Part shown: positions 23,118 to 32,424 of the stretch, in pieces
How the letters are laid out: each line of letters opens with the position of its first letter
Position numbering within the stretch: the first letter of the stretch is position 1
Assembly (NCBI GenBank): GCA_024275115.1
Contig: JAJRZT010000077.1
Span: 1 to 44,792, forward strand
DNA: 44,792 bases
Source of the DNA: Gammaproteobacteria bacterium
GTDB lineage: Bacteria > Pseudomonadota > Gammaproteobacteria > UBA6429 > Thiohalophilaceae
Direction of reading: 5' to 3'
The notes under the pieces: model-generated
What the model was told of the DNA's origin: nothing
The model's database searches: none
What the model saw: the letters and a program-made list of their open reading frames with translations, nothing else
Position numbers and translations under genes: made by a program

Positions 23118-26074
23118 CTCTTTATTTTCTGTTCAACGTCAGCAGCGGGCAGTGGCTTGCTGTATAAATACCCCTGTATATAGTGGCAACCATTTTCCAG
23201 CAAAAAGTTTTTTTGCGCTTCGGTTTCAACACCTTCAGCAATAACGGTTAAGCCCATGTTTTTTGACAGCGCAATAATGGACTTTGATATCATCACGTCG
23301 TCTTCATCGTCTGGTAAATCGCGGATAAAAGACCGATCAATTTTTAGCTTGTTAAGTGGCAAACGTTTAAGCTGCGACAGTGACGAATAGCCTGTTCCAA
23401 AATCATCAATCGCCAGGCTAATGCCCAGGGCTTTAATTTGATTTAATATCTGTATTGCCAGAGTGGCGTCCTGCATGATCTGTCCTTCAGTGACTTCCAG
23501 CTCCAGCCATTGAGGCTGGCAGCCCGTTTCATTCATCAATGTTTGCAGGTTAGCAACAAAGTGTTTATTTTTTAATTGTACCATTGTTAAATTCAGTGCC
23601 AGTATGCCCGGATTTAACCCCGCCTGATACCACTGTGCAAACTGAGTCATGGCCGTTTTCATCACCCATTCATCCAGCGGGATAATGAGCCCAGTTTCAT
23701 GCGCAAAGGCTAAAAATTTGGAAGGCGACATTAAACCCATGTCTGGATGTTGCCAGCGAACCAGCCCTTCCATTCCAACACACTGCCCAGTTTGTACATC
23801 GACCTGTGGCTGATAATAGACAACAAACTCCTCACGGCTTAATGCATTTCTAAAGCTGGCCTCCATCGCAATGCGCTCAAAGGCTTTTTCGGTCATGGTT
23901 TCAGTGTAGAACTGATAAGTATCACGGCCATCACCTTTGGCGTGGTACATTGCAGCATCGGCATTTTTTAACAGGACTTCTGCGCTGCCACCATCGTCAG
24001 GATAAATTGCAATACCGACACTGAATGTGACATAGAACGACTTATCCTGCATTTCGATAGGAGCATGCATCACCTTTAAAAGATTTTGTGTTACATCCAC
24101 CACCACATCATTCGTCGCCACCTGATCCAGCACAATGGCAAATTCATCGCCTCCTAAACGAGCGAGGGTATCGGTTTGGCGAATTTTACTTTTTAAGCGC
24201 CTGGCTACTTCAACCAGTAATTCGTCCCCAGCCTTATGCCCCATTGAATCATTCACTGCCTTGAAATGATCCAGATCGAGAAACAATACTGCAATTTTTG
24301 TTTCACTGCGCTGCGCCTGTTTAATGGCTTGCTCAAGGCGGTCATCAAACAAAAAGCGGTTAGGCAAGTCTGTTAGCCGATCATGGTGCGCATGGTAATG
24401 TAATATTTCTTTTTGCTCTTTTAATTCTTCCTGCACCCGCTGGCGCTTCTTTATTTCCAGCGACAGTGATAGTGCATTAACGATGGAGCTGGCAAAATCC
24501 TGTTCATCCAGAGCCCACTCCTTGATTTCGCCTGTTTTGGCAAGGCGTATTACACCGACCGGTTTTCCATCCTGCATAATGGGTAAATCCAGCACCGAAT
24601 ATATATCGAACGGCTGAAAAAAATCTTTATTAAATTCACAACTGCGTAAATCTTCTCTGGCATTGTTTGCAACCAGCGTTTCTCCATTTAAAATGGTTTT
24701 AAAATATTCCGGGTAAGCTGTTTTTAATAAAACATATCCACTTTCATGTTTATTCTTCTCACTCAGGTAAATATCAACACAGCTTAATTCTGTTTGCTCG
24801 TCGTTAAACAACCAGATACTTACCCGCTCAACATGCAGTGCTTTGGCCGATAGTTCGGTTGCTTTATGAATGGTAAAGTGATCATCCAGGTAGTCTACCT
24901 TTGACCACTCCAGCAAAGCTTGCTGGTAGCTACTCTTCCTGTCGAATACACTCTGAATTTTTATAATATTTTCATTAACCACTCTGGCCATTACTGCAAT
25001 TTCATCATTGCCTTCAACAACGATAGGCTGCGCTGTTTTTTGCTGCTGATTAAGATAGGCAAAGAAATTTAACAGGCCATTTTGAAAGGAGGTCACCACT
25101 GAAGAAATTGAGCGCGCGATTATCGCGCCAAATAAAATACCCAGCATAATGGTAACAACACTCACTATTATTAATGTGAGTGCGATATTGCTGCGCTTAC
25201 GTGACATATGTCCAACAGAACGCTCTGCAGACTGAATTGCACTATTAATAATGCTTTGCCCTAAGCGCTGCATTTCTGGTAACACCGTCGCTGTCAGTTG
25301 TTTGTCAACATCAACCCAGGCCTGCATGGCTTTTTCATAACGGTTCGCTGAGATATGGAATTGTTCAAGCTTGTCGAATTCAAAGGGTTGATCGGACATT
25401 TTTTTCAACCGAGTCCATTCACTCATCATAAAGGCAAAGCTATTTTTGAAGTTTTTAAAAACAGTTTTATCGGGGCTCAAGCGATATTTTTTTTCTTCCA
25501 GCCGTGTAACATAAGTGAATTGCCAGATATTTGAACCGTTGTTTATTTTTTCAATGGTTTGCTGTTTTAACTTCTTTTTAATGTCGACTCGCTTGGCTTC
25601 AACGTATCCCTGTATCTGCAAGGTAATGATTTCGCCTTCATGCTCCAGGCTCATCGCCTGTTTATTCAGCTCCGTTAGTAAAGACACGGCCTTAAGGTAA
25701 AGACTTTTATATTCATCTATTGACTGGCGGGTGCTATCGACCCCACTCAATAAATCAGTATCGTGCGAATTACGATATCGATTAAGAATGCGATATATTT
25801 CATCCACATAACTAAGTGCGCTATCAAAGGCACTGTTTGCCGCCTCAATATCATAAACCGAGCCGTTGGCATTTAAACGATACTTTTGCTCTTCCAGTAT
25901 CAGCTTATTGGTGTAGCGTTCGATCTGGGTGGATGAAATCAGATCGTCCAGTTCATGGCGAAGCGTATTCAAACCATCATTAGACACCAGTGACAAAACC
26001 AGCGCCACAACAACAATAAGTGCAACCAGCAAATACGTTTTGTATTTAATGGATAACTGATTAATTATGTTCAT
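23114..26074 (-). CDS. Membrane GGDEF/EAL c-di-GMP protein with HAMP-like and GAF regions
   Basis: A 986-residue protein. Transmembrane segment 1 (about 14-32) and a second one (about 303-325) enclose a helical periplasmic sensor; a HAMP-like linker and a GAF-like region (about 380-550) follow. The GGDEF domain has an intact LARLGGDEF with an RQTD I-site five residues before it, so diguanylate cyclase activity with product inhibition is plausible. The EAL domain carries EGL instead of EAL (GMEGLVRWQHP) but retains DDFGTGYSSL and KIDRSFI, so phosphodiesterase activity is possible but uncertain. It overlaps the 3' end of the convergent PP-loop gene by 4 bp. Confidence 0.9.
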   Translation of the reverse strand: MNIINQLSIKYKTYLLVALIVVVALVLSLVSNDGLNTLRHELDDLISSTQIERYTNKLILEEQKYRLNANGSVYDIEAANSAFDSALSYVDEIYRILNRYRNSHDTDLLSGVDSTRQSIDEYKSLYLKAVSLLTELNKQAMSLEHEGEIITLQIQGYVEAKRVDIKKKLKQQTIEKINNGSNIWQFTYVTRLEEKKYRLSPDKTVFKNFKNSFAFMMSEWTRLKKMSDQPFEFDKLEQFHISANRYEKAMQAWVDVDKQLTATVLPEMQRLGQSIINSAIQSAERSVGHMSRKRSNIALTLIIVSVVTIMLGILFGAIIARSISSVVTSFQNGLLNFFAYLNQQQKTAQPIVVEGNDEIAVMARVVNENIIKIQSVFDRKSSYQQALLEWSKVDYLDDHFTIHKATELSAKALHVERVSIWLFNDEQTELSCVDIYLSEKNKHESGYVLLKTAYPEYFKTILNGETLVANNAREDLRSCEFNKDFFQPFDIYSVLDLPIMQDGKPVGVIRLAKTGEIKEWALDEQDFASSIVNALSLSLEIKKRQRVQEELKEQKEILHYHAHHDRLTDLPNRFLFDDRLEQAIKQAQRSETKIAVLFLDLDHFKAVNDSMGHKAGDELLVEVARRLKSKIRQTDTLARLGGDEFAIVLDQVATNDVVVDVTQNLLKVMHAPIEMQDKSFYVTFSVGIAIYPDDGGSAEVLLKNADAAMYHAKGDGRDTYQFYTETMTEKAFERIAMEASFRNALSREEFVVYYQPQVDVQTGQCVGMEGLVRWQHPDMGLMSPSKFLAFAHETGLIIPLDEWVMKTAMTQFAQWYQAGLNPGILALNLTMVQLKNKHFVANLQTLMNETGCQPQWLELEVTEGQIMQDATLAIQILNQIKALGISLAIDDFGTGYSSLSQLKRLPLNKLKIDRSFIRDLPDDEDDVMISKSIIALSKNMGLTVIAEGVETEAQKNFLLENGCHYIQGYLYSKPLPAADVEQKIKS

Positions 26075-26179
26075 AAAAAATTAAAGCTTCCTGAAAAACC
26101 GTTACTGCCCACAAATCAGAAAGTATATCATCTTTTAAATGGCCGACGCTTTAATCATAAAGCCTCATGCATCACGGGC

Positions 26180-28219
26180 CTAGTTCACTTTAAACTCAGC
26201 AACCAGAACCTGTAACTGTGCAGCGACTTCTTTCAGAGAGGCACTATTTTCAGCTGTTTTATTTGCATTACCGGCTGTTTGTCCTGCAATATCACGCACG
26301 TTAACAACATTACGATTAATTTCTTCTGCCACACTGCTCTGCTCTTCTGCCGCGCTGGCGATCTGTTCATTCATTGTCGTGATATGGTCAACGGCAGCCG
26401 TAATGGTCTCCAGTGTTGCACCTGCCTCTGCAGCTTGGGTAATGGTTTTTTCTGTTTGCTGCATACCGTCGCTCATCACTGTCACTGCTTTGCGCGATCC
26501 CTGTTGCAGCTTTTCTATCATCATCTGAATTTCCTGAGTAGAGTCCTGGGTGCGGCTGGCCAGTGTTCTTACTTCATCCGCTACCACGGCAAATCCTCGG
26601 CCCTGTTCACCTGCGCGTGCCGCTTCAATGGCTGCATTCAATGCCAGCAAATTTGTTTGTTCTGCAATGCCTCTAATCACATCAAGTACAGTGCCTATTG
26701 TTTCACTGTCTTCTTCCAGCTGTTTTATCACCCCGCTCGCCTGTCCCATTTCATTTGACAGGGCATTGATTGATTCAATCGTTTGATTAACAACAGTACG
26801 CCCCGCATTGGCTTCCTTGTCTGCATTGCGTGTTGCCTCTGCGGTACTCGCTGCATTATTGGCCACTTCATGCACGGTGGCCGACATTTCGTTCATTGCC
26901 GTTGCAACCAGCTCCAGTTCCTGATTTTGCTGGTTAACGCCGTCACGGGTATCTTCAGAGGCAGCGCCACTCAGCTCCGCCGATGCCACAACCTGGTTTG
27001 CAGATCTGACAACCTGAGACACCAGTGTATTTATTTTCTCAATCATCATATTCATATCCGTTGCGATAAGCTGCATTTCATCTTTTGCTTCCAATTTTAC
27101 CTGCGCCGTTAAATCACCATCGGCCATCGCATGTACTGCCACTTTTACTGCGTTAATCGAACTCATTAAACTGCGATAAAAGCCGCTGAATAAATATAGC
27201 GTAACAAACAGCATGGCTAAACTTAAAATAAGATGAAGCCCCATTTCACGTTCAGAGCTGCTAATACGATTTTCCAATACTTCATTTAATACTGGCATAA
27301 CCGCATCATACAGCGCCAGGTTTGCAGCAATTGCCTGCGTACCTTTTGAAAAATAATCAGCCGCATCCATATTTATTTTTTCGGCTTTAAGCACCTCTGT
27401 TTTTGTTAGCTGAATAAAATGGCGAGTGGCTTCGTCTGCTCTTATTCTTAGTAATGATAACTTTTCAGCAGCCACCACGTTGCTTGCAAACACCACATCA
27501 AAACCATACATCATTGTTTTATTTGCATTTTCTATTGTGTGAATAAAACCCATTAGCTGCAGATAAGATTCTGTGGTAAAGCTACCCGCAGCGACAATAC
27601 CCGCCCCCATTCCACGAGCCTTACCCATATTTTCGACTAAGGTTGGAATACGCAGGCTCAATGCACTTGCCATAAAATTACTGTCTAAAGCAGGATCCAG
27701 TAACAATCTTGACGTTTCTAATACATGCTCTTTAAGCTCAAGCACTTCTTCTATCACTGCGGTGTGGGCAACAAAGGCTTTATCACTTTTCATCGTAAAG
27801 GCATTTTGTATAACATTGCTCCAGTTATTCTGAATACGCTTTACCCGCTCGGCTGTCTGCAATATGTTGCCGAGTTGTGTATCAATATTAACCAGGTCGT
27901 CAAGCTCTTTATCGACCATTGAGCGCCTGGCCATTATTTTTTCCCTAAGCGCTGTTTTACCATGCAGATAAGCATTCGTCATACCCCGTGTTTGAGCCAT
28001 ATGCTCAAAAAGAGGGCGAATTTTTACCATATACTGTGTTCCTTTTCTTTCCAGCTTCGCGTGCTCGACACCTTTAGACTCATCGGCTATCAAAGCGAAA
28101 ACAAAATACGCCATTGGAATTAAATAGATGATAAAAATAAGTGCAAATTTCTGGGTGAACTTAAGCTGGTTTAATAGTGCAACAGCGGGGGATAGAAACG
28201 TTGAAGATAAACTACTCAT
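26180..28219 (-). CDS. Methyl-accepting chemotaxis protein with NIT-like sensor
   Basis: A 679-residue chemoreceptor. Transmembrane helix 1 is at about 25-45 and transmembrane helix 2 at about 330-350. The helical periplasmic region between them (with [16 protein letters not shown] and [15 protein letters not shown]) resembles the nitrate/nitrite-sensing NIT type. A HAMP follows ([16 protein letters not shown]), then a long coiled coil with the conserved hairpin tip ([20 protein letters not shown]) and [16 protein letters not shown] perfect FNR-type site lies about 90 bp upstream of the start. The ligand is not determined. Confidence 0.92.
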   Translation of the reverse strand: MSSLSSTFLSPAVALLNQLKFTQKFALIFIIYLIPMAYFVFALIADESKGVEHAKLERKGTQYMVKIRPLFEHMAQTRGMTNAYLHGKTALREKIMARRSMVDKELDDLVNIDTQLGNILQTAERVKRIQNNWSNVIQNAFTMKSDKAFVAHTAVIEEVLELKEHVLETSRLLLDPALDSNFMASALSLRIPTLVENMGKARGMGAGIVAAGSFTTESYLQLMGFIHTIENANKTMMYGFDVVFASNVVAAEKLSLLRIRADEATRHFIQLTKTEVLKAEKINMDAADYFSKGTQAIAANLALYDAVMPVLNEVLENRISSSEREMGLHLILSLAMLFVTLYLFSGFYRSLMSSINAVKVAVHAMADGDLTAQVKLEAKDEMQLIATDMNMMIEKINTLVSQVVRSANQVVASAELSGAASEDTRDGVNQQNQELELVATAMNEMSATVHEVANNAASTAEATRNADKEANAGRTVVNQTIESINALSNEMGQASGVIKQLEEDSETIGTVLDVIRGIAEQTNLLALNAAIEAARAGEQGRGFAVVADEVRTLASRTQDSTQEIQMMIEKLQQGSRKAVTVMSDGMQQTEKTITQAAEAGATLETITAAVDHITTMNEQIASAAEEQSSVAEEINRNVVNVRDIAGQTAGNANKTAENSASLKEVAAQLQVLVAEFKVN

Positions 28220-28308
28220 AAATTGGGGTCCTGCATAAATTATTTGCAGGTTATAGCGGCGAAAAATAAACTTTATTTAGAAATTCCTCAAAAAAAAGGG
28301 TGAAATTT

Positions 28309-28322
28309 TTGATCCAGATCAA
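28309..28322 (-). promoter_or_regulatory. FNR/Anr-type binding site upstream of the chemoreceptor gene
   Basis: TTGATCCAGATCAA matches the FNR consensus TTGAT-N4-ATCAA at all ten positions. Its centre is about 96 bp upstream of the chemoreceptor start on the minus strand and about 155 bp upstream of the DUF2461 gene on the plus strand. The distance fits an activator site for the chemoreceptor with a leader of around 50 nt, but no promoter was verified. Confidence 0.7.
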
Positions 28323-28470
28323 ACTACTTTAAAAGTAAATACGCATAAATTTTGTAGGTTTTTATTTCACCTGGACTGGGTCTAAATATTCTGCGTCACA
28401 CGATGATCAATGAGCAGCAAGATGCTACCCTAAGCCTGACGATCGACCTCCCAACCAAAGAATCATTGAA

Positions 28471-29157
28471 ATGGCGAACCCTTACTTTACAACAAAAACA
28501 ATGACCTTTTTAAAACAACTCGCACAAAATAATCAGCGTGACTGGTTTAATGCCCATAAACAGGATTACGAAGATGTGGTGCGCACACCGGCGTTAAATT
28601 TTATTAGCGATTTTACCGATGAGCTGATGATGATATCGCCGCATTTTCAGGCACGACCAAAAAAAATCGGCGGCTCACTGATGCGTATTTATCGGGATAT
28701 GCGTTTTAGTAAAGACAAGTCACCCTACAAATTAAATATCGGTATTCAATTTCGCCACGAACGTGCCAAAGATGTGCACTCGCCGGGTTTTTATGTGCAC
28801 ATTGAACCGGGCAATAATTTTATCGGTGCGGGGATCTGGCGGCCGGATGCCGATTCGCTTGGTAGCATTCGTGACTGGATCTGTGAAAAAGAATCTTTGT
28901 GGTTAGAAATTAAAAAAGATAAGGTGTTTAACAAACTTTTTTCTCTAAGCGGTGACTCGCTTATTCGGCCACCGAAAGGTTACGATAAAAACCACCCGTT
29001 AATTGAAGATTTAAAACGCAAAGATTTTATTGCTATTGCACCGGTTACAAACAAGTTTGTTTTAGATAAAGACTTTCGTGATGATGTGTTTAGTTTTTTT
29101 TCGGCGGCTGATATTTATATGCAGTTTTTGTGTGATGCGTTAGAGCTGCGTTATTAA
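28471..29157 (+). CDS. DUF2461 (TIGR02453) family protein
   Basis: A 228-residue protein with the family's pattern: FLKQLAQNNQRDWFNAHK near the N-terminus, SLMRIYRDMRFSKDKSPYK in the middle, and GFYVHIEPGNNFIGAGIW. Length is typical. Its biological role is unknown; it is probably cytoplasmic. It is a single gene, followed by a likely bidirectional terminator. Confidence 0.9.
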   Translation: MANPYFTTKTMTFLKQLAQNNQRDWFNAHKQDYEDVVRTPALNFISDFTDELMMISPHFQARPKKIGGSLMRIYRDMRFSKDKSPYKLNIGIQFRHERAKDVHSPGFYVHIEPGNNFIGAGIWRPDADSLGSIRDWICEKESLWLEIKKDKVFNKLFSLSGDSLIRPPKGYDKNHPLIEDLKRKDFIAIAPVTNKFVLDKDFRDDVFSFFSAADIYMQFLCDALELRY

Positions 29158-29170
29158 AGTTAGCAACGCC

Positions 29171-29214
29171 ACCTTAAAGCCACCTCGCCGAAACAGGTAA
29201 GCTGACTTTAAGGT
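29171..29214. terminator. Likely bidirectional terminator between convergent genes
   Basis: ACCTTAAAG (29171-29179) pairs with CTTTAAGGT (29206-29214) around a 26-nt loop, between the ends of the DUF2461 gene and the convergent propeller lipoprotein. A TTTATT tail follows on the plus strand. The large loop lowers confidence. Confidence 0.45.
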
Positions 29215-29222
29215 TTATTCTC

Positions 29223-30480
29223 TTAAGGCGTTGTATTCAACACTCGGAAAATATCATCGGCACCATTGCCATCCAGCGGTATCAGGCTAGCGATACTGGA
29301 GCTAAAAACCACATAGCGGCCATTGGCACTAATAGCAATATCCACTGTGGCAGCAAACCCGGTACCCGTATAAGCAACCCCATTTTTATCGACATTTACC
29401 CGAATAGTCGTGTTGTCCTGGGTGTCTCGAACAAACACATCAGCCCAGTTATTGTTGTCATCGGTTGCAAGCAGGTTGGTGGCATCCGATTGAAACGCCA
29501 CATAGCGGCCATCGGCACTGATAGCAGGAGCAAAACTGGCACCATCAATACCAGTGCTACTACCGTTTTTAATACTCACTAGCGTTGTGGTACTGCCCTG
29601 CGTATCACGTATAAAGACATCCATCTCCCCATTGCTATCGGTGCCCGTTGTCAGTAAATTCGTTGCCGTTGAAGCAAACGCTACATAGCGGCCATCAGCG
29701 CTGATGCTGGGTGAGCTGCTACCCCTATCAGGTTCTACGCCGACCGTATTGCTAACACTAACCCGGATAGTGTCCCCATTTTGTGTGTCGCGGACATAAA
29801 CATCACTGATTGCATTGGTATCATTCGCTTCCAGTGCAGCGACTGATTCAAAAGCCACATAGCGGCCATTGCCACTTATGTGAGGCTGTTGGCTGTTACC
29901 ACTCGCCTGCGCTTCGCTGCTATTAACGCTGACCAAGGTGGTGGTTGCCGCTTGAGTATCACGAATAAAAACATCGGTTGAGCTATTGTTATCATCGACA
30001 ACCAGATTACTCGCACTGGAGCTAAAGGCAATATAACGGCCATCGGCACTGATGCTGGGAAATGTGCTTGTGCTCTGTCCCGGTGCCCCTGTCCCACTAT
30101 TATCAACACTCACTAAGGTCGTGGCTCCGGTTTGCGTATCGTGAACAAAAACATCAAGACGATCGTTGCCATCGGTTATGCCATCAATCAAGTTGCTGGC
30201 GTCTGAATGAAACGCCACATAACGACCATTGGCGCTGATAACGGGTTCAGAACTGTCGCCGTTCGCTTCAACGCCTGCGGTGCTAATGCTTACCCGAGTT
30301 GTTTTGCCAGTTTGTGTATCATGAAGGAAAATATCATCTCTGCTATTGGTATCATTATTACCAAGTAAGTTGTTTGAAAGCGACTTAAAGACCACATAAC
30401 GGCCATCGGCACTGACATCAGGCTGAAAATTGTTGCCGTTTGCCTCGGCGTTGCTGGAATCGACCGATACCCGACGGATA
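29223..30480 (-). repeat. Seven tandem ~180-bp coding repeats (propeller blades)
   Basis: The DNA encoding SADGRYVAF recurs about every 175-190 bp: a version of CATAGCGGCCATCGGCACTG is found near 29311, 29500, 29683, 29860, 30035, 30220 and 30394. The sequence between copies varies more, indicating an old tandem duplication with ongoing similarity at the blade core. Confidence 0.8.
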
Positions 30481-30899
30481 AAGGTTTCAGTGCTAAAGCG
30501 TTGCTGATAAACCGCAGACAGGGCTTTGCCGGCCGCATCGGTGATGCTGGTTGTCAGTTTGGCGGTAAACACCTGACTATGTTTTAGCGGCGCATCGGGG
30601 GTAAAAGTTGCCGTACGTGTGGTGGCATTATAACTGATAGTGCCGCTGACCGGGTTAAGACCTGTTAAGGTGAAATTACTGGTGTTGATGCTCGCAGCAT
30701 CCATATCCACATTAAATGTCACACTGAGCGTGGCGTTGGTGAGCACCCCTGTGCTGCCATTCGCTGGCGACGTTGAGCTAACGGTAGCGGGCGTTGTAGT
30801 ACCTGTCGGCGTTCCGCCACCACCCCCGCCGCCACACGCCACTAAACTTAAACCGCTTAACACTATTGCTATATTAAAAACCCAATTTATTTTTTTCAT
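29223..30899 (-). CDS. Lipoprotein with Ig-like (Big_5) domain and seven TolB/PD40-like propeller repeats
   Basis: A 558-residue lipoprotein (lipobox LSLVAC, Cys22) with a poly-Gly linker. An N-terminal Ig-like domain resembles Big_5 (SSTSPANGSTGV, FNVDMDAASI, TFTPDAPLKHSQVF). Seven repeats of about 60 residues follow, with the core SADGRYVAFxS and (D)VFVRDTQ, consistent with a seven-bladed beta-propeller (PD40-like) exposed to the outside. The start at 30899 is chosen because it gives the clean lipoprotein signal. The seven repeats are also visible in DNA (see the repeat entry). Function unknown; binding or adhesion is plausible. Confidence 0.85.
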   Translation of the reverse strand: MKKINWVFNIAIVLSGLSLVACGGGGGGGTPTGTTTPATVSSTSPANGSTGVLTNATLSVTFNVDMDAASINTSNFTLTGLNPVSGTISYNATTRTATFTPDAPLKHSQVFTAKLTTSITDAAGKALSAVYQQRFSTETFIRRVSVDSSNAEANGNNFQPDVSADGRYVVFKSLSNNLLGNNDTNSRDDIFLHDTQTGKTTRVSISTAGVEANGDSSEPVISANGRYVAFHSDASNLIDGITDGNDRLDVFVHDTQTGATTLVSVDNSGTGAPGQSTSTFPSISADGRYIAFSSSASNLVVDDNNSSTDVFIRDTQAATTTLVSVNSSEAQASGNSQQPHISGNGRYVAFESVAALEANDTNAISDVYVRDTQNGDTIRVSVSNTVGVEPDRGSSSPSISADGRYVAFASTATNLLTTGTDSNGEMDVFIRDTQGSTTTLVSIKNGSSTGIDGASFAPAISADGRYVAFQSDATNLLATDDNNNWADVFVRDTQDNTTIRVNVDKNGVAYTGTGFAATVDIAISANGRYVVFSSSIASLIPLDGNGADDIFRVLNTTP

Positions 30900-31006
30900 C
30901 CCTTTCGCCCCATCCTGAACTTTTTTATTTGGGCAAAGATTAACAGCTCGGTCAAGCGAGCAAATCACTCGAAAGTATGAAATTTATTCTAAAGGCTCTC
31001 TTTAAT

Positions 31007-32173
31007 TTACAGCCCGTCTCCCTTAAAAGCCAGTAAATGGGTTGCGTTGGTTTCAATAATACGCCCATTGCCAATCATGGGTGCAGCGGATAGTGCGTCC
31101 CGCAAATGCCGTGCAATGGAGTAGGGCGTGTTATTTAAGTAGCCGGCAAAACCACAAATCGCCATTGCGCGCATACAGATATCGGTTACCAGTTGCGAAG
31201 CATTAAGTTTTAAGCCATTGATCTTCAAGCTAAAAGCCATGCTGGTTAACAGTGCTTCATCGTCTGCTACGTGTGCTTTAAGGTAGCACTCGCCCACACT
31301 TTTAACGGTGTCCTTAAACCTGTCCAGCCGAATTTCCAGCTCCGCCAGGTCTCTGGCATTTTCTGGTAGTTGTGTAAGATCTTTATGCGCACGTTTTTGA
31401 ACCAACGCTCTCGCTCTGGCTTCTGCATCACAGGCAATACCCAGCCAAATGCTTGACCAGATATAATGTGTGTCTGGCACCATGGTTCTGGCCGCAATGG
31501 TGGCAAAATCAGGCTCAAATATCTGCCACGTTTGAGCCTCGACGGTTACCGTAAAAGGCGGGCTACAGGTGCCCCGCATCCCCATCGCATCCCACTCGCC
31601 TTGCTGCTGCAGAGTGAAATCCTCATTTGTTGCCAGTACAACAACCTGATCAGATGCCGCCGCGTCTTTGTTCCGCCTGCACGTTATTAATAAATCGTCA
31701 GCTTCAGCGCCATACGATAAACAGGTGCTGTGTTTGGTTAATTTAAACCGGTCACCATCGACTTCAACGGCGGTGATGCTGTTTCTTAAGTTGCCACCCA
31801 CCCCTTCTTCTGATGTAACCGAACCCACCAACCGTTGTTGCTTAACAACAGAACGAAGATAATCTTCAATTTTCGTATTGCCCTTTCCAAAGTGGACAAC
31901 ACTGGAGACTTTAATAAAATGCATACCAAGCACCATTGCACTGGACGCGCATTTTGTTGCAAGTATTCGGCACAGCTCGCCCTGCTCCAGAATATCGAGA
32001 CCGGCACCCCCCAGGCTTTCAGGAATACCTGCGCTCAGAATTTTTGAAGCCTTTAATGCCGTTAATGACTCCACCGGAAAGCGTGCTTTTTTATCAACAT
32101 CGTCGGCATTGGGTGCCGTAATATCAGCGGCAATACGTTTTACTTCTTCGAATACTTTATTTTTACCTGACAT
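31007..32173 (-). CDS. Acyl-CoA dehydrogenase family protein
   Basis: A 388-residue flavoprotein of the acyl-CoA dehydrogenase fold: helical N-terminus with PESLGGAGLDILEQGEL, middle domain with GSVTSEEGVGGNL and TCRRN, and a C-terminal helical domain with ICMRAMAICGFAGYLNNTP and a GNGRIIETNATH tail. The substrate and the catalytic base were not assigned, and it could be a variant such as an isobutylamine-hydroxylase-like or other ACAD relative. The start is placed at MSGKNK with AGGGATGG upstream; an in-frame upstream ATG would add 16 residues. A perfect FNR-type site lies 80-94 bp upstream. Confidence 0.82.
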   Translation of the reverse strand: MSGKNKVFEEVKRIAADITAPNADDVDKKARFPVESLTALKASKILSAGIPESLGGAGLDILEQGELCRILATKCASSAMVLGMHFIKVSSVVHFGKGNTKIEDYLRSVVKQQRLVGSVTSEEGVGGNLRNSITAVEVDGDRFKLTKHSTCLSYGAEADDLLITCRRNKDAAASDQVVVLATNEDFTLQQQGEWDAMGMRGTCSPPFTVTVEAQTWQIFEPDFATIAARTMVPDTHYIWSSIWLGIACDAEARARALVQKRAHKDLTQLPENARDLAELEIRLDRFKDTVKSVGECYLKAHVADDEALLTSMAFSLKINGLKLNASQLVTDICMRAMAICGFAGYLNNTPYSIARHLRDALSAAPMIGNGRIIETNATHLLAFKGDGL

Positions 32174-32252
32174 AATTAACCATCCCTTATGGTTGCAGCG
32201 GCTTCCCAGATTGCTCTTCAAGAATCATCCTTGATTAGCCATAAATGGTTAT

Positions 32253-32266
32253 TGATATGGATCAAG
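32253..32266 (-). promoter_or_regulatory. FNR/Anr-type binding site upstream of the acyl-CoA dehydrogenase gene
   Basis: TTGATATGGATCAA matches TTGAT-N4-ATCAA at all ten positions. It lies 80-94 bp upstream of the assigned start of the acyl-CoA dehydrogenase and downstream of the cfa terminator, so it probably serves only this gene. Confidence 0.65.
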
Positions 32267-32362
32267 CCTGCTAGTATTTTAATTTGTAAAGTAAAGGGTT
32301 TGAGCTCGGTGAACCCCCATAAATATTTATAAACAAAGTGCATAGCCCAGATACCGCGAAGG

Positions 32363-32393
32363 AAAAATCTGGGAAGGTTGATGGCTCCTTCCC
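32363..32393 (-). terminator. Rho-independent terminator downstream of the cfa gene
   Basis: On the minus strand GGGAAGG and CCTTCCC form a 7-bp GC-rich stem with a 9-nt loop, followed by ATTTTT. It lies about 30 bp beyond the cfa stop. An outer complementary pair (AAAGTGCA / TGCACTTT) extends the structure. Confidence 0.7.
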
Positions 32394-32424
32394 GTATTGC
32401 ACTTTATTCTGTCCGTGCTACTTG

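Noticed and set aside
29223..30480. Regular ~180-bp repeats as a CRISPR array
   Set aside because: The repeats are in frame, encode propeller blades, and are too long and divergent for CRISPR repeats and spacers.
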